Positions 41,601 through 50,600 of a stretch of 64,000 nt of DNA are shown here, piece after piece (position 1 is the stretch's first letter; every line of letters begins with the position of its first letter). The notes beneath the pieces were generated by a model. The model ran no database searches. It had not been told where the DNA came from and saw nothing but the letters and a program-made list of their open reading frames with translations. Source of the stretch: Agriotes lineatus (lineage: Eukaryota; Arthropoda; Insecta; Coleoptera; Elateridae); the NCBI GenBank assembly GCA_940337035.1, contig CALNHX010002993.1, forward strand, positions 62,001 through 126,000, given 5' to 3'. A program made the position numbers and the translations under genes.

Positions 41601-44600
41601 CGGGAGCCCCGGGTTCGATCCCGTCGATGCATCTTTTTTACTTTCCCATACCCATAGGTATAGGGAAGTCTTGGAATCATGAAAATTTTGGAAATCGAGA
41701 TTTTCACAGAAATATCCGTTTTGGGCCTCTAGGAACCCAAAAAAGTGGTTTTTAAAAAATGTCTGTCTGTGTGTGGGTGTGTGGGTGCGTGGGTGTGTGG
41801 GTGTGTGGGTGGGTGACGCTCCTACAGCCGAAAGTATTGCTCCGATTTTGATGCGCTTTGGAATGCGGGAGTGTATCGAAAATTCATCGACAAAATAAGC
41901 TTTTCAAAAAAATCCGAAACCGGAAGCGGAAGTTACGCATGTTTTTTTGGTATCATTGTTTTCGTGATTAAAATTTTAAAAATTTTATCGCGGATAACGA
42001 TAGAGGGTCATAAGACAAATCTGCTAGTTTTTTGCCGAACTCACTAGGTTTAAAATGAAGGGCGCTATGATTTTTTGAAAATTTTGAGTTTAACGCCCTA
42101 TTACTCAAAAACGGATGAATCGATTCAATTGATTTTTTTTTTCTGAATAGTATATGAAGGCTAACATGAGGTGATATAAAAAGTGTTTTGAAAAATACTA
42201 AGGGGCCTAAATTACAAATTTTCAAAATTTTGAAAAATTTCTAAAAATCATTTCTCAAAAACTGCCCACAGGAATTTGTTTAAACTTCATACACTGATAG
42301 ACCCCGAAAAGGGCTATCGATCTGTTTTTTAAAGAATCTCATGAATTATCTGTGGCGCCCTCTACGACGCTTTGAAGTTTGAAATTTTAAACCCCTTTAA
42401 TTAATAAACAAAACAAGATAGGTAGCTGGGGTTTTCACTGATTTGCTCAGTGCATAATGGAGCATATGAATATGCAAAAAAATATTACACTCGTGGATAT
42501 ATGTAAGCGCACCGGCCCCCTCCCCCCTCTATTTTTGAAAAATAATTTTTTTATTCTAACGGTTGTTATATTTTTGCGTCAAAGAATCTTTTTCCGCGAA
42601 AATAAAAAAATCGATTTTGTATGCCCTAGAAAATATAATTTCCAGGTACTTAGAAAATTTCACCTCGGTGCTACAGCCGTTTTGAGGAAAATAATACATA
42701 AACTAGCACAGTGGCGGCTTGTCCACTTGGCGCCATCTACAGAAGCTCGGTGGTCACGTTTTGAACTACACATTCTTTTATATTTACCCGCAATTTACGT
42801 GAAAGTGTAAACGCTTATCACGGTGAAGACGTGAGTCATCGAGTTGAAATTTTGATATGTTGTAAAGACTGTTGAATAAAGACGATATGAACAGTTTCCA
42901 GTATGGGAAAGTCCAGGGAGGTAGTCACGTCCACTTTTTTTTTTTACTTATGCTAAGGTAATTTTTGCGTGTAGGTCACATGACGGGTCCGAGCGTTTTT
43001 TCCAAAAGTTACTCCTTTAGTTTTTAACGAATTTATCCACTACTTTACAAAAGCACTGTATATAGTTTATTGGGTCAAAAAATTTTAAATAAAAGGCTAT
43101 GAGCTGGTGCCTTTTTTATAGATCGGACGTTATATAATGTGAACGAATAATTTTATCCTTTGGAGGGCTGTTTCTTTAAATTTATGTTGGTAGTAAAAGT
43201 GGCTTTGGCATTTTACATCTGACAGTTGAAGGTTTTATATTGGTAGTCATTTTAACAAATAGAAACATTTTAATAAAAAAAAACAATACAGCAAATGTTC
43301 TAAGTGATTTTCTCCCCGTTTGAAAAGTACCTAGTACCCTTTAAAATTGTAAAATTTTTATATTTGGAACATCCCAAAAATTACACGGGCCATAGTTTTA
43401 GAAAAACATGTGCAGTCTTCTTAGTTAATTTTGCACTCGTAATACAATCAATATTTTTTTTACAACCATCAAACAAGAATATCAATATTGTTTCTAGCCG
43501 TAGTGCACGAAACATTTTGGCGTTCTAGTGCGCAAAATGCCTTTTTTCACATCGTCAATGGTAACGTAAATAAATGTTCTACTTTTTCCATGTTAAAAAT
43601 GGCAAACTTCACACATTTATAGTGATGTGCGAATGTCCCCTTTTTTTTTGACAGTTGTCGAAAAAATGAGTTTCCTATTAATAGTTGATCTTCTGCATAG
43701 AAGTTTAAAATTTTTTTGCTATTTACCAGTGTATTTTCCAATAGTTTCACAACCCAGTTTTGCAATTTATCATTTTTTCATCGGCTGTTTTTTGTGAAAG
43801 CATAAATTTCATTACCAAATTTATTTTAATTATTCTTGAAATTTCTAGCTTTAAAATCAGTTTAACTTGAATGTATGCAAATAATTTCTTCACATATATT
43901 AATTGTTAAAGTAGTTTCAATTTGAATTAGTTGAGTTTAATAGTTACATATGCACAAGTTTCCACTTTTTAAAGCAATTCAGCTTAAAGTTGCCTAGCTT
44001 TTAGAGGCTATTCAGTATATTACTTGTTCAAATTTGAAGGTACATTGAAATGTTTGAGAAATGCCTTTTTAAATTTTGGAGAAGCTCTGAATTAACACTT
44101 GTAGTTTTATGAATGCGCTTATGAAATTTGTTTTAAATTTGTCAGTCTAGCTGCTTAACAACATCTTGATACATTTTTTCAGTTTGGGAAGGTGAAATGC
44201 AGAGTTATACACACAATTAACTGTTTTGTGCAATAAGAACCCTGTACTTTTACAATTAAAAAATTATCTAAATGATAAATTAGTTATCCATCAAGGGTAC
44301 ATGGAACTCGACATTTTTAGATTTAATCAAAAGCATGTCTTGTCCTCAGTCACATACACTTTATTTACAAAGAAGATTATTGGAATAAATAAACTCCTTT
44401 AAGGTGTTAACTATACTTAACCCTGATCAAGTTTAATTACAGAAAGGCAAATGAAGAGTAGGTACTGAGGTACTCTACCAAGAGAATTCCATTTGGTAAT
44501 TTAACTATGTAAATGGCTTCCATAAGAAGCAATTAACTATTTTTTCAAAATTGGTTTTTTGCATTCCGTATACATTTATAAATAAATGGGACTCGCTATT

Positions 44601-47600
44601 ATTCATCTGTTTATATTTATTCTTATAATTTAATAGATTGATACCCCGTACACGCCAAACTGAAAGGATAAGGACTCGAATAGTCCATCAGCGAGGCCAG
44701 ACCAACGAAGCTGAAGCTAATAACAGTGCCGATGCACTAGAAGAACCTGCTCGAACCGGCGCAACCAGGAGCAAACGCAAGGCCATCCAGAAAAAGCCTG
44801 TTAAGAAGCATAAAAGAAAATGTAAAAAGTCTCGACGCAAGTACAAACCTAGCTACAAAATTACTTACGAGATTGACGAAGCTACAGGCAAAAAAGTTGC
44901 CATCAAGAAGAAGACTCGCAAGTACAAAAAACGAAGATCCAGGAAAGCCAAGAAACGCAAAATTCAGGTTAGGCGAGTCTTGGTGCCCAAGAGCGTCAAG
45001 AACCGTTTGGCTAGGCAGCTGGGCATTTGCCCACCGCAAAGGGTTGGACAGAGCTTGCCCGATATGAAGGTAATGTGAACAATTCACTTATACTCATATT
45101 TCTTCCTTCGTTATTTTGGTATGGAGTATAAACGTCTCACTGCTTCTTGTTAGAACGTTCTATGCTATTGTGACAGTTGGGCATATTTTGATTTTTAGCA
45201 AAAATTACTGCAATCACTCTGAATAGAGGTATATCAAAAAAATCCTTAGAAATAGTAATTTCTATTCGTTCTTATTGAAGTACAGTATACCGTGAAAGAA
45301 GCCCAACTCTTCTCTTATTTCTGTTGATTCAAGCTCGAACAGGCGGAGTACGGAGATCTCAGATTTATTGCCCAGCTCTGTGATTTATTCTCAGAATTCC
45401 AAGTTTTGCTTTTAAATTGTGACCTTTGATCCTAGAAGTGCGAGGTTGTAAAAATTATGGTTATTTCAGATTACATAGAAACGAGTTCTGCTCAACTTGG
45501 TTGTTTTGGCATATAGTGTAATTTTTATAGAAAAATTTATAATTCCATATTTCTTATGAAATGCGATAAAATAGTATACCGAACGTGTTAGAAAAGTACT
45601 GAACTCGTATGACCGTTTAAGTACTCACTGACGCGGGGTACTCCAACCAGTCATACTTGTTCAGTAAAACATCACATTTCTAAACTAGTTGCGTAATATA
45701 CTATTACCATAGCTTAATGGTCAATATACTATAGATATTCTTAAAACTACATTTATAATCGGTTTTTAAACTAGGAGTAATTGAAATACCATATTTATAC
45801 TATAAAATATCACTATAGTCCAGTCAATAGATACTTTTTTGGTTGCAAAAGGTTGAGGAGTTTTGAAACTTGGCGGGATTGTATGCTTAGTGGCTCTAAG
45901 TATCACCAGCACTACACCAGCTGCAGCGAGAGCATTCACATCTGCTTCGAGTTCTTGGAAGTTTTGCTATAAAAAACTCTCCCGCGAAGTTCCATCTGTT
46001 TTTATCCCTTGAAATAACTCTTATCGCTGCTCTTAACTGTGCTGTAGCTAAGAAGCTTTAATGTGGTACTATTCATAAACACCATTATAGTTTTACACTC
46101 TAATGTTATGTTAGGTCCTCCTTGTTTCTTTTAATTACTTAATTTTTTATGTCTACCTGCTATTCAAAATATTTTCTTACTGTACTGTGCCTGCGTCCCA
46201 TAACTATTTATTCCTTCAGCTTGTTTCTATCCATATTTTATGCAGAGATCAATATTTATTCTTACTATAATTCTTTTGTATTGTGTTACTTGGTCTGTTT
46301 TTTGTCAGCTGCCATAGAAAAGTGGTGAACAAGTTTTTATTTTTTAAGTTGACATCTTTTTTTCTTTGTGGGAATGTATTTTCGTTAGATTTATATTTAG
46401 ACCAACCTTTTCACACTTTTTTAAGTAAAATATCATCGGCAAATATTTATAGTTCTTCTTATGTTAACTCCTCTGTTTGTCGATTTGTCGTAACTTCATT
46501 TCTAGGGGCGCATTACTAATAAGTCAAATCTATGTATTTACACGGTATTTAATTTGGCTTCAAAGCCTTTTCCAAATCATTCATTAACAGCTAAATTCCA
46601 GTAATGATGTGGTTATGATCTTTCTCTCTTTAGTAGCTTCAATTAGGCTCCATTGTTTTCTGTTCATTTCTAGTCTCTTCATATTTTGATATAGCTCAGT
46701 TTGGCCGAGTTTTAGAAATACTTGCCAAACTACTCACTCATTTGAGGGAAAATAGAAATTTCAAGGCTGTAATTATTCTATTCTAAAACCAATTTTAATT
46801 TCACAACACAAGACGCTTTTGGATATGTGCAACCAGGTTAATGTACACTTAGACTTCAAGGTAGGCCAGTTGTGCTACCTCCACGTCATGTGTGTGTATA
46901 TGTGTTGTATGTAGTCTTGTTACTCTATCTCATAGATGAGTCTGCAGAGAGGAGCGATGTTAATTGTATTCCAACGTCGAATGGTCACCCCAATCAGTAC
47001 CAATCCAGTGGACTGCGGAAAAAGTTCCGTCTATCCATGGATTCGATCCAAGGACTTGTTTAGTGCAAGTCTGGCATTCTACCCACTGTGCCACCAAAGT
47101 GCTGTAAACAAACTTCTTAAAATGGTAAAATTACTTAAACATACTTTAAACTGAAAATATTCAACGATACACTTAGGTCCTCTAACTGGTAATTGGAAAT
47201 ATCAAGGTTTACAACACTGTCAAATACTTTTCTGAGGAATTAAAATTTGCCAAGTACGAAGAGCGTTCAAATATGAATTATAATTTAAATTGCGCCCCAA
47301 AAGACAAAGACATGCACAGAAGTTGTATACATTAATTAATGTTCTGGAACAAGTCCTAACTTCATTCAGTCGGTAAGTCGTCACACTTATTTTCGTTCAA
47401 TTGGCAAGCATGAGTAAAGTGGGAGTGCATTCAAGCGTCGAACAACGCATTGTTAGAAAAAGGCCGCAAAGCGCAAAACCGCTATGCGCAAGTAAACACA
47501 TAAATGATAAAAACTGGGTTAGATTCCACAAAATATTATATGCAACCCCAAAAAATTCTTCTTTTTTCTCTCCATTTTTTTCCCTTGCGAACGTTGGCTC

Positions 47601-50600
47601 CTATGGTTCTTTTAACCCTTTTTTCCATCCCTTCCTGTCTGTTGCCAGGATTTTCATTTCTTCTACTTTCTTCCCTTTTCGTTCATCTATCTCTGCTATC
47701 CCTTGCATCCAGGTTTTTCCGTTGTCTGCCCCTTTTTCGTTTTTTGTCAGTTTTAATTTCTTGAATTATTTTCAGTAATCTATTTGGTTCCATTCTTGTG
47801 ATATGCCCAAACCATTCCAGTTGTCTTCGTTCTATTTTTTTAAGAATCGGTTCTTGCTTTATGTTGTTTCTTATTTCTGCATTCCTTATTCTGTCAAACT
47901 TTGTTTTTCCTGCTATTTTCCTCAGGTATCTCATTTCTATCGCATTTAATTCGGATTTTTGGTTCTGCTGTACTACCCATGTTTCGCTTCCATATAATAA
48001 CATCGGGATTGTTACTGTGTTGTATACCATAAGCTTTGTTTTATTTTCTATTTCTGTTTTTGCCATTATGGTTCTCTTTATTGCGTAGTATATCTTTGTA
48101 GCTTTTCCTATTTTATTGGCTATATCTCGTTCCATTTTTCCATCCTCTGTTATCACGCTGCGTAGGTATTCGAATGTCGTTACCTCTTCTAAGATCTGTT
48201 TGCTACATTTTATCCTCAAAAAATTCAAAAATACGTAAACGTGCGTATACAAACTAAAATTCCATATGTAACATAAGTCTGCCACTTGAATCTAGAGCTC
48301 GAATGTCCATTTGTTTATTCAAGTTATAATTTTACAATTTATTTCAGGTCCAATTTGGTAATAAGAGAATCACAGGAATAGGCTCGATAAGTGTGTTTAC
48401 AAGTTCGTGATAAATAATGTTATTTAGGTGTTCATGACATAAACCGCATACGTCTGCTTTATTTACTTAGGGCCGGTTGCAGAAAGCAATGTTAAGTCTG
48501 GTGTTAGCTAACGTCGCGTCAAAGTGAACAAAATCGCATCAAATTTTGTTTACTAATGTATTAGTTACCATAAGCATTTGAGATTTGATTCGTTTTTGTT
48601 CACTTTGACGTCGCGTTAGCTAACACCAGACTTAACATTGCTTTCTGCAACCGGCCCTTAGTGTGTCAAAATTGAAACAGTTAACGTTGGCAATTCCATC
48701 CGCAAACGGCAAAGAAAAGGGAGCATATAAGTGCCCCACGTAAAATCAAATCTGCTTGTATTTACAGTTATGCTACTTAGAACAATTATGATGAATCGAA
48801 AGATAAAAGAGGCTAATCATAATGAATGTATGAATAAGAAATGATGATGCTTCCACAATTTTTCTCTGGAAAGTGAATTGTGTAGACCTTTTATACTGAG
48901 TAACTAAACAAAGTGTTGCTATTGGGCTGAGTATTCGGTATTCAGCAATTTCTAAAATCCTTAGCTTAGTGCATTCCTGCTATTGATCTGGTGACCCATA
49001 TTTTGCTCCCTCGATCCTGAATCGGTTAAAATTTCTTCTATCACCATTTCTTCATATTTCCATATTTCTTTATGCATTTACTTCGACACGAAGTGTACGA
49101 AGTATTGAAATTCCCTCATATCGAAAACCACTCTGAGTCAAATATCTCTAAAATTCGAGCCAACCGACTAATGAACCCACTATATCAAATCTCCGTCTCG
49201 GCGGTGCGGATCTTTTGGTGAAGATCCCAGCCCACTAGATCAATCCCCCCCGTATTGGGGGGTGCCTAAACGTGCTGTGCGGGGGATGTATGTTCGTATG
49301 TGTACACGATTCCGGTCGCCAGAAACCTTCCTGAAGTCTTGGATCGTTTTCATACGATAGGTCCTCCGAAAATGAAGGCAACATCAACTTTAGAGCTATG
49401 GTCGTCGGCAAAAAAAATTTTTTTTGTTTTTTTTTTGATAAATAACTGGTTCATAGCATTTCATTGTATTAGCGAAACGGAATGATGCTGAGTATCGAAG
49501 TATTCTTGGAAAGCACGGAAGGGCGCTTTTCTTGGGTGGGGGGTACCGTATATTTCTTTTTGATATGTTCAGTTCCATTGTTGTGGTGCTTTAGTTTATT
49601 TTGCGAAAGTTCTTTTAATAATCAGTTTGTGGGCATTATCAGTTTCTTCTTTTTTTATAATTTTGTTATCAAAAGTAGATATTTTTCAAACGATGCATAC
49701 ATTTCTTAACTTGAACAATTTTCTCCTAAAATTTGAAACATATTTCATTAACTTTTAAATGCTGTAGGATTTTCTTCATTGAATTTTTGACTTTGTTTCA
49801 AATTTCTGTTTCTAACAGCTCTTGCATGTTCTTGTTTTTTCATTTAGAACTTCTGTATTTGTAACCACGTCGATATTACTAACTACAATGAAATTTATTT
49901 CGACTTTTGATTTTCCATACAGTGTTACCACATCTATTGTTTTGCCAGATCTTTTTTTACGGTACATATTTGTTTTTAAATTGTGTTGAAGAATAAATGA
50001 AATTAGTTTATTACCCGGTTTATTTCTTATGCCATATCCATATGGCCCTCTAATTCTATCATCTTCATCTTAAAATTGTTGAGTCTTGTCATTGAAATCA
50101 GCCATAAATGGTTAGCAATGTGAATATCCATTTTATATATTGCAGGAATTATTCCAATTCTTCTGATTTTAATAATCTTGCTGTTGAAGGTAATATATTT
50201 AGAGTAATATCTCCACGAAGGTACAGCTCTCTTTGTGGCCAAACTTAATTAATATTTTAAAATTTAAAAATACACCTAAGAACTATGAAATGCATTAGAA
50301 TGGCACAAAAAAATAAGATATTAGTTTTTAGGAGCTCTTTCATCGTGTGTTTCTTTTCTTTGCTACTACTTTTATTCTTTTTCATTAACCGTGGGTTCTT
50401 CTTTTCTACATTGATATTACTGAAACACAATATTTTATTACTATGAAATAAAAGTAGGACGAACTTCTTTATGGTTAGTAGCAGAAGTACCATGTAATTA
50501 CACCTGGGCTGAATGTGGCGTGGGGGAGTATGTTCCTATCTGTTTTACTTTGTTTTTTTTTATTTTATGGTTTTTACTTTGATATCTTTTTTTCGAATTG

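Larger units (their letters stand above)
39968..43057. mobile_element. 3.1-kb composite with about 80-bp inverted ends
   Basis: AGTGCTTTCGTAAAGTAGTG...AACTTTTGGAAAAAACGCT at the left is inverted at the right (AGCGTTTTTTCCAAAAGTTA...CCACTACTTTACAAAAGCACT). GTATAT flanks both ends, a possible short target duplication. Inside are two tandemly ordered 1.1 kb repeats and a tRNA-like linker. No transposase ORF. Possibly a large non-autonomous DNA element that captured repeats. Confidence 0.65.

Noticed and set aside
41561..41632. Functional tRNA gene
   Set aside because: Box B is perfect, but acceptor and anticodon stems do not form.
40465..42225. Repeated 85-codon minus-strand frames in the 1.1-kb direct repeats
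   Set aside because: Present in both copies only because the DNA is duplicated; low-complexity residues and no domain.
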